A model generated the notes under the pieces. That model saw only the letters and a list, made by a program, of their open reading frames with translations. It was not told where the DNA came from and searched no databases. Of a DNA stretch of 64,000 bases, positions 10,106 through 21,429 are shown piece by piece. Source of the DNA: Nageia nagi (Eukaryota; Pinophyta); contig JBITNC010000001.1 in NCBI GenBank assembly GCA_050084985.1, forward strand, positions 204,228,001 to 204,292,000, written 5' to 3'. Numbering within the stretch: the stretch's first letter is position 1; every line of letters begins with the position of its first letter. The translations under genes were made by a program, and so were the position numbers.

Positions 10106-13100
10106 TTTGTCAAATTAAAAAAAAAAGTTATTTGAATATTCAACTTTAATATATATATTACATTTAAAATTTCATTCCAAAATAAACATTATTGAATAAT
10201 AGGTTTGCAACTTTCTTATTTTTTAAACACAAACCCTTACATTTCAATAGGTTAAATCTTGAGTTTTACTTTCCCATTTTTTATTTTAGAACATGGGTTT
10301 TGTTTTCCTTGCTTGGCTCTTTCTAGAGATCCATTTAATTCAAATTTTAACATACATATTTGGTTATGGTTCACAAAACAAGTGCTATTTTCAAACTAGT
10401 TTTAAATACTACTGCAAGCTCTATTTTTATTACAAATTATCTAGTTTTGCAATAGATGCCCAACTCAACATAAACTAGAATTTAGTTTGATTCTAAACAA
10501 TGAACTTCAAAGAGAAACTAAACTCTAAAATTTTACATTACATCAAATATTGATGAACTAAATATCATCATACAAAAATTTAAATCTCAACTTAACAAAT
10601 TTTTTCCTTTCAAAATACAAACATTAAATCCAGAAGGAAGAAACTTAGAAATAAATCCCATTCAAGCTTGCTCTTCAAATCCTTCCTCCAAATCTCCTCC
10701 TTATCTCCAACCATCAACGAGGGGTCTCTAAAATCCCAAGAATTGGATGTAAAAAGGGCAAAATTTGAAGAGGAAGGAGTTACACAACCTCCATAGAAGT
10801 TGCAATGAGGGTTCTTCTTGGGAGCAACATAATGAAAACCAAAATAACAAAAACCCCCAAAACTATAACATAAACCTAAAATTACAAAAATACAATATTT
10901 TAAATATCTAAAATATGCAAATATTCTATATATATTTAGATACTTTAGCTTACTAATTAAAATTATCCTAAATAATATAAATCTCCATTCTTATTATTCT
11001 ATGATAATATCAATATTTCATTTTATCCTTTCTTTTAAAAGCCAAGATCACAAATATTTTAGTCACAACAAAAATATTGCTTATTTTAAAATAAATTGTT
11101 ACCTTAAAAATAAAAAAACTAATGCATTTCTTGTGTTGCAAGTATAACTAAGCTAGGATATTCCATCATTGCCAAAACAAGATATGACAAACCTATGAAA
11201 TCAAATTTTATACAAAACTTTGATATGGATGGATAAGGGTTGAACATTCCCTATAACCATAGTTCCCAAATCCTCCATTGTTGGTTTCATCACTGCTACC
11301 TATTAGTCAACACTCCTTTCTTACTAGCATGGCCTTTCTATGTATTAAGAATACTTGATAACAAGTATGGAAGAAGTACCAAGGTCAATAGATGAAAATG
11401 GCACATGGAAGAGAGAACTAAATGAACTAAGTATGGGATTCTTTTCTAAGTGATTTTAGCAACAAAGCATTGTGATGAGAGTTTTAAATTATCTCCTTAA
11501 ATCCTCCTAATGAACATATCATGTGTCTAACTCTTAGGAATAACTAATATACTAGGCTCCAATTTCATACCTTTCATTAAGAGAAGAACTCTATCTAATG
11601 TCAACCCGAGAAACTATCTAGTGTCAACTTGGGAAGGTAGCTTTGAGGTGTCAAGCACAACATATGCACAACCAATCTTATTTTCTATAATGTCCAAAAT
11701 CTTATAAATTTCCACCCAAGTCTTGTTGAGATACACACATAAATTTGGAACTATCTAAAATAGAAAATCAATTTATGACAAGAAATGAAATTATAACAAG
11801 AAGCAAATGATGATAGGAAATGCAATTATAGGTAATGAAACTTAGTCTATGCAATGCATAGAGTAATCAACCATATACACATGCAAGTACATGACAAGAT
11901 AAAAAATAAAATAAGAAATAAAAATAACAACTGAATGAATAAGCAAATGGAACCTAGAAATAAATAATTGGTTTCCCTTCACAACACAACAATCTTATTT
12001 CCAAATGGGACCCCTCCACCAGGCACATAGGTGTGCTCCCAAGGGAAACAACATTCATACACTTAACTCAAAATTCAACAATGCATAATAGTAATATGTA
12101 TTTCTTAATATATTAAAATTCCCATCATAGTCTTCAAGGTTCATGTACAAAATAGAACATAATAGTATCAAGAAGTAACAACCCAAACTATAGATCTATT
12201 ACTACTTTATATAATAAAGAACTACCTATGCATCTATGGATAAATTGAGCTATCATACAAAACTTAGGTCCATGATGATTACAATTAAAATATTAAATCC
12301 TAAAGACTAAATATGGAACTTTAGTTACAATAGTCATGGTATAAATATTTATGGTCTTTGTGCAAAATAAGACTTGCATATATGCTCTGTGGAAGATACC
12401 ATAACAGATTGATATGCACATCTACCTGATTCACCATGATACCAAATATTCATATGTTGAGCTGGCATTAATCCTTCAAAGTGTAATATTAACCATTTTC
12501 TACCTTTAGATAAAATATCAAAATACATACATAAACTATTATTATTATTCACTTTAGGATGAAACAAACTATGTTACCTTTTGATGGTGTGGGTTTGTAG
12601 AAGAAATGATGGACTTTAGTTATTTACTTCATACCTTATCACATTGGATAATCAATAAAAAAAAAAAAAATTTAATGAATAATAGTAGTCTTGAAGAGAT
12701 GACATCATTCATTCCATCTCTCACTACAAACAACAAAATGCAAAAAGGAAGAAGGCATACGAGGATTCGACCAACTAGTAGAACATATCAATAACACTCA
12801 ATAAGCAAGGGAGAGCATAGATAGAGTAATAATATTGATGTCAATAATATCAAAGGAGCTGGTAGTAGTGATTCAACAATCTAACGCCATGTTAAGTATG
12901 AACCAAATTTTGGCGATCAAAGAATTGAAGTATCAGTTGATCAGCCATGCCTACATCATGATAGGAGTCCCAAAGTGAACTAAAGATAAAACCTTAGTAT
13001 ATCCTAAGTAGTCTCAAGTTGAAATTTCATGCATACAGAGGTTCAAAAACTACAAGATTATTCATATGATGTCACAAGAAAGGAAATAATATGCATAAGA

Positions 13101-13460
13101 AGTGCAATCACACTAATAATACATAATCATCAATTTGAAGATGAAGGTTATGCATGAGAAGGAAAGTCAAAGTCAACTAGATCATGCATGAAGCATAGAG
13201 GAGGTATTCCAATGATTCAAAAGTGATCTCATGTGATAGTTTAAGTTTCCTAAAATTTAACATCTTGTTTTGAATGACATGATTGCCTATTTACCATAGT
13301 AGAATTAGAGTTAGAGTAGTAATAGAATAGTTTAGGACTAGTGGTTGTATTTTGAAGTATAAAGCTCATTTATTATAAATAAAAAGATTGATAATGTAAT
13401 AAAGGAGGATTAATTAGTATTTTCACTTAATAATGAAAAAATACCTATTTTTCCCCAAAC
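10106..13460. other. AT-rich stretch without recognisable genes, left flank of element C
   Basis: No domain, LTR pair or RNA gene is recognised. Short ORFs (10293-10478, 12349-12567, 12606-12794) have no family motifs. The last 250 bases, with a TTATTATAAATAAAAAG run near 13370, resemble an old LTR promoter region, but no partner copy is visible here. Confidence 0.45.
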
Positions 13461-14184
13461 TAATTCTAATTGGATGATGTGTCAGGTTATCTTTTTAGGA
13501 AAAATACTCATTCTAGAAGTATATGTGCTTGGAGATATACCAAAAACTAAAATATGAAGTTATTTGGAATTTAGTCGTATGCCTCCAATAGCATACAAAT
13601 TGCTGATTTTAGGCCATTAACGATGTGCACCTTGATGAGTTAGAAGGGGAATTCAAAGGGACATTGACATGTTGGGTAGATGATACGATTCAATGCCTTA
13701 GCCAATATTTCCAAGGCATTTCTAGGCTTATTTAAGGGCATGCTACTCTTTGATTTTATAATGGAAGATTTGAGAGAGTTAGAATTTTGGGATTGTAAGA
13801 TTTGAAGGAAGACTAAGAGTCATTCCAGAATTTTGTAGTTCTAATATTGTATTTTCTTCTTACTATAGAAGATTGTAGTAATTATAGGAGGTTGTATTAC
13901 CATTATGTTGATGGTATTTCTCTATGCATGTAATATTGTAATGTCCATAAACAATGAGAAGAGAAGGCTCCAATTCCATGCTAGATTAGCCCACATTGGG
14001 TGAACTAGGGTGAATCATTATGTTTATCATGTTGTGTGTTTGAGATTACTAGTTGGTGATTTACATTGTGCAATTTTTAAAATTTATATGCAATTTGTAT
14101 GATCTCAAAATGGTGAATGTATTTTTGTTTGAATCTATAAGTGAGGATCTGAGTATGCTATAAGCATCCTATGATTACAAATCA
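13461..14184 (+). repeat. 5' LTR of element C
   Basis: 724 bp aligned end to end with 18733-19456. It ends AATCA and is followed after two bases by the primer-binding site. Its start is decayed from TGATCC to TAATTC. Confidence 0.92.
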
Positions 14185-14186
14185 TG

Positions 14187-14198
14187 TGGTATCAAAGC
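14187..14198 (+). promoter_or_regulatory. Primer-binding site (initiator tRNA-Met) of element C
   Basis: TGGTATCAAAGC, matching the initiator tRNA-Met complement TGGTATCAGAGC except for one G-to-A change. It lies two bases after the 5' LTR. Confidence 0.9.
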
Positions 14199-14249
14199 TT
14201 GTGTAAGTCAAATTTGAGGCTAGAATTTTGGGTATTTTAGACCACCAAT

Positions 14250-15140
14250 GACATATTTTTGATGTTTGGGAAGAGATCTCAAAGACCAAAGTTGATTCTA
14301 GAAGATCCTAAGATTGGTCAAAAGGGTAGAGCAACTAAAATGGATAATGCAGAGCAGAAATAGTCTATTGTTCATGCCATGATGGATGTTAATTTTGAAA
14401 GAAGGTTTTCAGTAATGGAGAATGATTTGGCTCATTTGGCTGAATTGTTGGATACTAGAACAACTACAAATGTCAATCAAAGATATCATGATGTAGTTGG
14501 AAGACCTGATTCATCATTTTCATCAAACTAATTTCCATTCAAGGTGGAGCCTAGTTTGGTGGAAAATCCATGTAGAAACTCTTAATCATGAATACTTATC
14601 ACAAATATCTTCTTGGAATGAATTTAAGGATTTGTTAAGAGATCAATTCTATCCATTAGGACATCATAATAAATAATTGATAAAATGACAATTCTTTAGA
14701 CAATAAAGAGGGAAAAATGTTCAAGAATACACTACAGAATTTAGGAAACAAGCTACTTTACTTAGGGTTTCACTAAAATATCCTCAAACTTTAATGAAGT
14801 ACATTGGAGGTTTACATAGTCATTTACAAAATACTATCATGTTGTTTATTCCTACTAATCTTGATCAAGTGTGTGTGCAAGTGCAATACTTAGAGGAGGA
14901 TGGTAAAGCAAGGAGACAATATGATGAATCCAAGAAGGCTTGTAATTCAAGGGGAGGAAAAGAGAAAGGTAAATCTCAACATAAATGAAAAGGCAAATAA
15001 GAAACTAATACTACAAATATTTCAAAGAAAGAAGGTGATGGCAAACATTATAGTCATTGTGATAAAAATGGTGATGTTAATGATAAATGTTAGAAATTAT
15101 ATCCAAAATTATGTCCATATAAGCATAATAATAAGGAGAA
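14250..15140 (+). pseudogene. gag of element C
   Basis: Gag capsid and nucleocapsid. Capsid landmarks are SWNEFKDLLRDQFYPLG near 14617-14660 and VQEYTTEFRKQATLL near 14720-14765, both typical of chromovirus-type Gag. A basic linker rich in Lys (about 14940-15000) leads to a zinc knuckle, HYSHCDKNGDVNDKC, near 15040-15090. It has Cys-x5-Asp-x4-Cys; the first Cys and the His of a CCHC finger appear replaced. The following residues KLYPKLCP match the Trp-Lys-Leu-x-Pro tail of this Gag group, with Trp now a stop. Open pieces are 14794-14988 and 14900-15145, in different frames. Confidence 0.75.
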
Positions 15141-15259
15141 ACTAATGTTATGGTTCTTATATGTGATGATATTAAGGGTAGTTTAGATTTTGATGAGAGA
15201 GTAAATTATTTAGCCATCCAAAAGGTTGAGGAACCTCAAGACATTGAAGAATAAAGGAT

Positions 15260-15640
15260 TCAATTATTCCACCTCAAAATCCAAATTAAGAAAACCAAAG
15301 TAGATTGCATTATTGATTTGGGTTCTCAAGCAAACTTGATATCAAATATTATGGTAAGTAATTTGATATTGGAAACTTTCAACCATCTAAATCCATATCC
15401 TTTGGTTTGGATGCATCGTAATGCTAGTTTACAAGTCACTAAGTAATGTAAGTTGAAATTTGCTATTTTTGCAAAGTACATTGATGATGTTGTGGTTGAT
15501 GTTGTTCCTTTAGATATTTGTGGTGTTATTATTGGTAACCCTTACATGTGGGATAGAGATGATATTTATTATAGAAGATTGAACAAATTATGATTGGTAA
15601 AAGATGGAAAGATTTTTCTACCTAGTGCACATAAAAGAAA
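15260..15640 (+). pseudogene. Retropepsin of element C
   Basis: The active-site segment reads CIIDLGSQANLIS near 15309-15347, where DSGSQ is the family form; Ser has become Leu. A downstream strip, DVVPLDICGVIIGNPYMWDRD (about 15500-15562), fits the distal protease motif of chromoviruses, including the Leu/Ile-Gly-x-Pro-(W/Y) turn. The order between gag and RT supports the call. The frame is interrupted after KLYPK and again after the domain. Confidence 0.7.
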
Positions 15641-15879
15641 AAAAAGATACCTTTGGTTACTATTAATCAAGTAAAACATCTTTTGAATACTTCTAAAAAG
15701 TTTGTTCTGATCATGGTGAAAATTGAAGCCTTAGGTGAGGTGAATCTCATGCCATCAGTGATGGGTAATACTAATTATAGGTTATCAATAACATGTAAAA
15801 GAGAGGAACATATGTAGGATTTGTTTTAGGAGTTTACTAACTTGTTTATAGAGCCATAGTTATTACCTCCTATGTAGGA

Positions 15880-16730
15880 TATACAATATTATATTCAATT
15901 GATACTTAATGCTTCATTTCCCAATATAGATTTGTATCAAAAATCAATTTTGGAGCAAGGGGAGATAATAAGGTAGATTCAAGAGTTGGTTGATCAAGGT
16001 GTGATTATACCAAGTACATATCCATGTGGATCACCTATTGTTTTGGTTTCCAAGAAGGATAAAACTTGGAGAATGTGCATTGACTATAGAGCACTAAACA
16101 AAATCACCATCAAAAATTGCTATCCTTAACCTCAAATAGATGATATTTTAGATCAATTGAAAGGGGAAAGATTATTCATAAAATTGGAATTAAGGAGTGG
16201 ATATCACCAAGTTAGAATCAATGAGGAGGACATTTGGAAGACTAATTTCAAGATAAGATAAGGCCTATTTGAGTGGTTTGTTTTTCCATTTGATTTGTGC
16301 AATGCACCAACCACCTTTATAAGGGTAATTAATGATGTACTTCATCCATTTATTGATTCTTTTGTTATTGTATACTTGGATTATATTCTTTTTATAGTTC
16401 TACTTAGGAAGAACATGTTGTAAATCTTAGACAAGTATTTCAAACTTTTAATAGGGAGATGTTGTTATTGAAATATTAAAAATGTGAGTTTGGTAAAGAG
16501 TATTTGGTATATTTGGGCCATGTTATTGGTCATGGACAACTTAAGATATATCCTAATAAAGTAAGTGCTATAGTATATTGGCCAAAGCCATCTGATGTAA
16601 CTGAAGCAAGGAGGTTTTTAGGTGTTGTCAAATATTTGAGAAAGTTTATTGTTGATTTATCTTGTATTGCTTCATCTTTACATGATGTAACCAAAAAGAG
16701 GCAAGTTTTCCAATGGGGAAAAAAATAACA
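15880..16730 (+). pseudogene. Reverse transcriptase of element C
   Basis: RT fragments spread over all three frames. Landmarks are [21 protein letters not shown] near 16050-16115, a [11 protein letters not shown] segment near 16200, and the active site at 16373-16384. There the box reads YLDY instead of YLDD, so the second catalytic Asp is lost. From 16504 to 16728 an open frame gives VYLGHVIGHG, WPKPSDVTEARRFLGVVKYLRKFI and FQWG, the RT connection typical of Ty3/gypsy. Catalysis would be abolished by the Asp change even without the stops. Confidence 0.85.
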
Positions 16731-16734
16731 AATA

Positions 16735-17160
16735 TCTTTTGATATTTTGAAGCAAAAGATTATTAGTGTACCTATGCTAGCACTTCTTAATTTGTAAAAA
16801 CCATTTCAATTGGATACTAATGCAAGTGACTATGCCATGGAATCCATTTTGTTACAACAAGGTAAACCAATTTGCTAGCATTCTAAAAAGTTTAGTGGGG
16901 CTATTTCGAATTATCCTACTTATGATAAGGAAATGTATGCATTGGTTCAAGCTATTAAAAAGTGGAAACATTAATTAATGGGAAATGAAAAAATCATTCA
17001 TACTGATCATCAACCATTAAAGTATTTACAAATTCAATAAAAATTGCAACCAACTAGACACTATAGATGGATGAGTTTTCTACAATAATTTCATATAGTG
17101 ATCAAGTATAAGAAAGGAACATAGAATAAGGTTGTGGACATGCTCTCTAGGCCACCTATA
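16735..17160 (+). pseudogene. RNase H of element C
   Basis: Follows RT directly. Visible strips are KPFQLDTNASDYAMESILLQQ (first catalytic Asp in DTNASDYA), [21 protein letters not shown] (catalytic Glu in DKEMYALV), IIHTDHQPLKYL (next Asp), and KYKKGTxNKVVDMLSRPP (last Asp in VVDMLSR). All four acidic positions are still readable, though several stops (mostly TAA and TAG) interrupt the frame. Only one RNase H is present, unlike elements A, D and E. Confidence 0.85.
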
Positions 17161-17224
17161 ACTACATATTCCATACTATTAGCAATCAACAGCATGCAAA
17201 TAGAGTTTAGTAAGTTCCCTTTTA

Positions 17225-18400
17225 GTGCTAAAATTTCTTACTTTTTTGTTTGAGTCATTTTTAAAGGCTTACATGCAGGATACTAACTTGGGAGATGTTT
17301 ATGAGAAATTATCTTCATCTAGTTTGAAGTATGAGGGTTTGGATGAATTTCATTTACAAAATGAACTTATTTATCATTTTAATGCACTATGTGTACCTAT
17401 AGGTGAAAGGATTGGATTGATTAGAGAAGCACATACTTCAAATATTGTAGGACATTTTGGGGTTGAAAAGACATTGTACAGTTTACAAAAGTATGTATAT
17501 TGGCCAAAGATGCAAGATCAAGTTGCCAAGTACATAAGGGGGTGTTCTTTGTGTTGCATTAGCAAGCCAAGTAACAAGAAATTAGATTTGTACCAACCAC
17601 TTCTAGTACCTTCATGTCTATGGGAGTGTATCTCAATGGATTTTGTGCAAGGATTTCCTATGACTAAGAAGGGTCATGACTATTTATTTATTTTGTGGAT
17701 ATATTTAGCAAGATGTGTGTTTTTATTCCATGTAAAAAGACTATAATAGGACAAGATGCTGCAACTTTATTCTTTTCTCATATTTGGATTCATTTTGGAT
17801 TGCCTAATTCCATTATTTCATATAGAGATAGTAGATTTTTGGGCAAGTTTTGGACATGTTTGTGGGAAAATATGGATACAAGGTTGAAGAGTACTACTAC
17901 CTTTCATCCTCAAAAAGATGGAAAAATCGAGGTGGTGAATAGGATAGTAGTTCAACTCTTGATGGGTTATTGTGGCAAGCATCGTAAGTCTTGGTATGAA
18001 CATCTTAAATACATACAACATTCATACTTTAGGGAAATTCATTCTTCCATTAATAAGAGTCCTTTTGAGACTTATTTTAGTTATTTATCACCTTCACCTT
18101 TTGATTGTATGTGTGGTTAGCAAAAGGATGAAGATTATTCACTTGAGAAAGAGGAAAAGCAAGCTAAAAAAATTGTTCAGAATATTAGGCAAATTCATTT
18201 GAAATTCCAAGAACAACTTGAGACAAGCCAATATAAGTACAAAATGAGACATAACAAATATATATTTAACCATAAGTTTTATGTGGGAGACCATGTTTGG
18301 TTGCATCTTAGTAAGGAGAGGTTGCAAATACCAACCAAGAAGTTGAAACCTATAAGGTATGGACCATTTGAGATTATGGATTAAGTGAAAATGATTTTAG
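17225..18400 (+). pseudogene. Integrase of element C
   Basis: The zinc domain HHCC is readable: His in HTSNIVGHFG and Cys pair in CSLCC (about 17430-17560). The core has all three catalytic acids: Asp in SMDFVQGFP (about 17640), Asp in SYRDSRFLGKFW (about 17825) and Glu in KDGKIEVVNR (about 17925). A one-base frameshift near 17690-17700 splits the open frames 17225-17746 and 17695-18120. The C-terminal module has VGDHVWLHL and the GPY/F signature RYGPFEIMD near 18355-18380. Stops follow. This is the best preserved integrase in the window. Confidence 0.9.
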
Positions 18401-18419
18401 ATTATACCTTTTAGAATAT

Positions 18420-18705
18420 ATGAACATATATTTAGTTGTGAATGTTGAGCATTTAAAATTGTATGAGCCATCTATATTGACTGAAGATGAAGTAGGTTTA
18501 GATCAGATTTTATCATCTATTGATGACTTAGCTCTTAATACTATAATTGAACTCAAGAAGGATTCAATATTACAAAAGAAGGTTTGTGCTATAAGAAGAG
18601 GTGAGATAGAGCTGTGGTTGGTTAGATTGAAAGGATAGAAGCCTAATAAAGCTAAGTGGATGGATAGGTCTATAGGAGTTGTATCCTCATCTATGCATTT
18701 GTGGG
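18420..18705 (+). pseudogene. Chromodomain-like C-terminal tail of element C integrase
   Basis: The open frame 18420-18638 and its continuation past a TAG encode VEHLKLYEPS, then a stretch ending GEIELWLVRLKG, then KPNKAKWMD. In plant chromoviruses the integrase tail carries a chromodomain with an ELWLV.WKG core that targets heterochromatin; Leu-Lys-Gly at the last position fits the group that has lost part of the aromatic cage. The position directly after the GPY/F module agrees. I am confident of the tail, less of a functional chromodomain fold. Confidence 0.6.
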
Positions 18706-18720
18706 ACTAAATGCTTCTCC

Positions 18721-18732
18721 ATTGGAGTGGTG
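18721..18732 (+). promoter_or_regulatory. Polypurine-tract-like site of element C
   Basis: ATTGGAGTGGTG directly before the 3' LTR at 18733. It is purine-rich with interruptions and is the expected plus-strand primer site. Confidence 0.45.
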
Positions 18733-19456
18733 TGATCCAAATTGGATCATATGTTAGGTTGTCTTTTCAAGAGTAATACTCATTCCAAAGGTATATATGC
18801 TTGGAGATAGATCAAATATTGAAACTTGGAGCTACTTGGTATTTAGTTTTAGGCCACCAGCAATATGTAAATTATTGATTTTAGGTCATTAACGGTGTGC
18901 ACCTTGATTAGTTAGAAGGGGAATTCAAAGAGACATGAATGTGTTGGGTAGATGATACAATTCAATTCCTTAACCAACATTTCTAAGGAATTTCCAAGCT
19001 TATTTAAGGTCATGCTACTCTTTGATTCCATAATGGGAGTTTTGAGAGAGTTAGAATTTTGGGATTGTAAAATTTGAAGGAAGACCAAGAGCCATTCCAT
19101 AATTTTGTAGTTCCAAGTTTGTATTTTCTTCTTGCTATAAGATATTGTAGTAATTGTAGGAGGTTGTATTGCCATTGTGTTTATGGTATTTCTCTATGCA
19201 TGTAATATTATAATGTCCATAAATAATGAGAAGAGAAAGTTCTAATTCCATTCTAGATTAGCCTACATTGGATGAACCAGGGTAAATTATTATGTTAATC
19301 TTGGTTTGTATTTGAGATTTCTAGTTGGTGATTTACATTGTGTAATTTTTCAAATTTATATGCAATTTGTATGATCTCATAATGGTGAATGCATTTTTGT
19401 TTGAATCTATAAGTGAGGATATGAGTATGCTAAAAGCATCTAGTGATTACGGATCA
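18733..19456 (+). repeat. 3' LTR of element C
   Basis: 724 bp with perfect terminal inverted repeats TGATCC...GGATCA, followed by the target duplication CAAGC at 19457-19461. A chance ORF on the minus strand lies inside. Confidence 0.92.
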
Positions 19457-19561
19457 CAAGCTAAGCTTGGTTATGTTTTCTCTTTTATTTCAATGCTTAT
19501 ATATTGCAATGCAATATAAATGGTTGGATTAGACAAACTCCTACATCTTGGATGATGGTGG

Positions 19562-19621
19562 TTGATTTATTAGTAACTATTGTGCCTTACTCTCTTATTA
19601 TTGATTTATTAGTAACTATTG
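19562..19621. repeat. Tandem pair, 21-bp units 39 bp apart
   Basis: TTGATTTATTAGTAACTATTG occurs at 19562 and 19601. It is a small local duplication at the left edge of element D. The rest of 19462-19615 shows nothing else. Confidence 0.7.
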
Positions 19622-19760
19622 GACCATGAACCAAGAAGCTGATGCATTAGCCCAAAACAACTCAAAATTCAATCCAACTAAATACCTCTTTAGATAGAAA
19701 GGTATGAAGGTAATATACAAGCCCTTAATTCTTAAAATTAAGCACTTTTGAAAGTATTCA
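19622..19760 (+). pseudogene. Tail of an upstream RNase H plus conserved spacer (element D)
   Basis: The translation begins MNQEADALAQNNSKFNP, matching the end of an archaeal-type RNase H where the last catalytic Asp sits in the Ala-Asp-x-Leu-Ala box. A spacer GMKVIYKPLILKIKHF follows. In element E the same position reads VVDAIAG...ARFNPAHHKRG then GVKILCKSFVLNTTKF, clearly homologous. So an RNase H lies before RT in this family. The N-terminal four fifths is absent here. Confidence 0.65.
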
Positions 19761-20039
19761 AGGATGATAAACACATTAATGATCACTAGGGAAATTTTAT
19801 GTTGGAGCTCCCTAGTGATAAACAAATCCTATTGAAAGTAAGATATCATTTAGTTGCACTAAGGATGTGGTTTCTTTTGAAAAAAAATTCAATCAAGAAG
19901 GCATGGTAAGATAGAGAGAACAGATCATCTTAGAGAAGAAGTATTAGGATATAGTCATAGCCCCAGGGAGAGTTCTAAAGATTGGAAAACATAACAATCC
20001 AAAGGAAGTAATAAAGATTGTAGAAGTATGTTAAGAATT

Positions 20040-20960
20040 CATTGAAATTATAGCCTAGTATTATGATGATATAAAAGTATATGAAGAGGAACTAATATAA
20101 CATGCCATTAAGATAGTATATGGTACTCAAATAATCTACCAAAAGTAGAGACCTATAAATCCCATGATTGAGATTACCATGAAATAAGAAGTGTTGAAAC
20201 TCTTCAATATCAAAATCATCTACCTGATTAATCATTCAAATTGGCTAGAAAACTTGGTCTAAGTAAGGAATAAAAATGGGGATATAAGGCTCTATATGGA
20301 TTTTTGAAACTTGAACAAAGAATATTTGAAAAATAATTACCCTCTTCCACCTATAGAACACATACTACATGTTGTTTTGGGGGCCAAGTGCTTCTTATTG
20401 ATCAATGGGTTCTTAGGATATCATCAAGTATGGTTAAAGGATAAATATCAGTACAAAATGGCATTCACAAGCAAATGAAAAACCTTTTCCTTTCAAATAA
20501 TTCCTTTTGGATTATCCAATGTTAGGGTGACTTTCTAGAGGGAAATGGATCATGCTTTCAAATAAGTAGTAAATAAGATTATCTTGGTCTACTTAGATGA
20601 TATTACTATGTTTTGTAAAAAAACCAAAGTTCTATCTGCAACTTATCTAATATGTATTTCAAAGATAATAATAGTTTATAATCATCCTAAATCCAAATAA
20701 GTCTATCTTTATTATGGATGAAGGGAGATTGTTAGGACATGTGACCTCTAAGGAAGGATGGTCAATAGATCGAGATTGAGTAAATGCCATCTTTAAATTA
20801 ACCATACCTACTAGTTAGAAAGTTTTACAATCATTTTTGGGACAAATCAATTTTGTGAGGAGATTCATCCAATATTTTACTAGAATCATAATACCAGATA
20901 CTAAAATACTCAAGAAAGAGACCCCTTTTCAATGAATGCTATAAATAAAGGAGGCTTTGA
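20040..20960 (+). pseudogene. Reverse transcriptase of element D
   Basis: Landmarks are WLENLVxVRNKNGDIRLYMDF (about 20240-20305), NYPLPPIEHILHVVLGAKCF, NGFLGYHQVWLKDKYQYKMAF, IIPFGLSNV near 20500, and the active site YLDD at 20590-20601 with both Asp kept. The connection has LLGHVTSKEGWSID and KVLQSFLGQINFVRRFI (about 20820-20870). YLDD followed by DIT/IIVFS, and the SFLGQINFVRRFI block, separate this family from element A, whose box is YIDD and whose Phe-Gly block is Tat-typical. Stops are scattered throughout, mostly TAG and TAA. Confidence 0.88.
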
Positions 20961-20964
20961 AAAA

Positions 20965-21400
20965 AAATCAAGCTAGCCATCATGAGAGCACTAGTTCTTT
21001 GAAACCTAGATTTTAGAAAAGAGTTCATCCTCTGGGGCATATAAAAGCATTATTGTAGCAATCACTTAGAGAGGGCACAAAAATGAAGAAATTCCTATAG
21101 TATTATTTAAAAAACCCTCCATAATCATGAAGAAAGATATAGTTTTATTAAGAAAAAAGTATATGCAATCATGAAGGAACTGAGTACGATCAAGCATTTA
21201 ATTTCTCATAGAAAATTTCTAGTGTTTATAGTACACCCAAATGTGAAAAATTATATTCTATAAGAAGAATTAGGATATTGAAGAGTGGGATGAATTACAA
21301 AGATAAATTGGTATGATATAGAAGTCCTACCAACTAACATAGTGAAAGGAAGAGCTTTGTGTTATCAAATAGCTATAGTAGCTACTATAGAACTAGTGTT
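20965..21400 (+). pseudogene. RNase H of element D (after RT)
   Basis: The strips LVL-x-NLDF-x-KEFILWG, a KTLHNHEERYSFIKKKVYAIMKEL segment broken by frame changes, and FLVFIVHPNVKNYIL (about 21215-21260) align with element E at 48941-48624. The His-Pro-Asn block replaces the usual T-D-H-x-P-L box of Ty3/gypsy RNase H, as in element E, so it is a family trait. Heavily degraded. Confidence 0.65.
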
Positions 21401-21429
21401 CTTTGAAGAATAATTATAGAATGATACTA

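Larger units (their letters stand above)
13461..19456 (+). mobile_element. Element C: full-length chromovirus-like Ty3/gypsy retrotransposon
   Basis: 5,996 bp bounded by two LTRs of equal length, 724 bp each (13461-14184 and 18733-19456). The 3' LTR has perfect terminal inverted repeats TGATCC...GGATCA; the 5' LTR reads TAATTC at its start, two transitions away. Flanking target duplications are CAAAC (13456-13460) and CAAGC (19457-19461), again one G-to-A change. An initiator-Met primer-binding site follows the 5' LTR. The internal order is gag, protease, RT, RNase H, integrase, then a chromodomain-like tail. All frames are broken, so the element is dead. Confidence 0.93.

Noticed and set aside
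9880-10143. 87-codon minus-strand ORF over the GC-rich patch
   Set aside because: Composition explains the lack of stops; no domain, and it is more likely part of a short non-coding element.
18912-19175. Minus-strand ORF of 87 codons
   Set aside because: Lies wholly inside the 3' LTR of element C.
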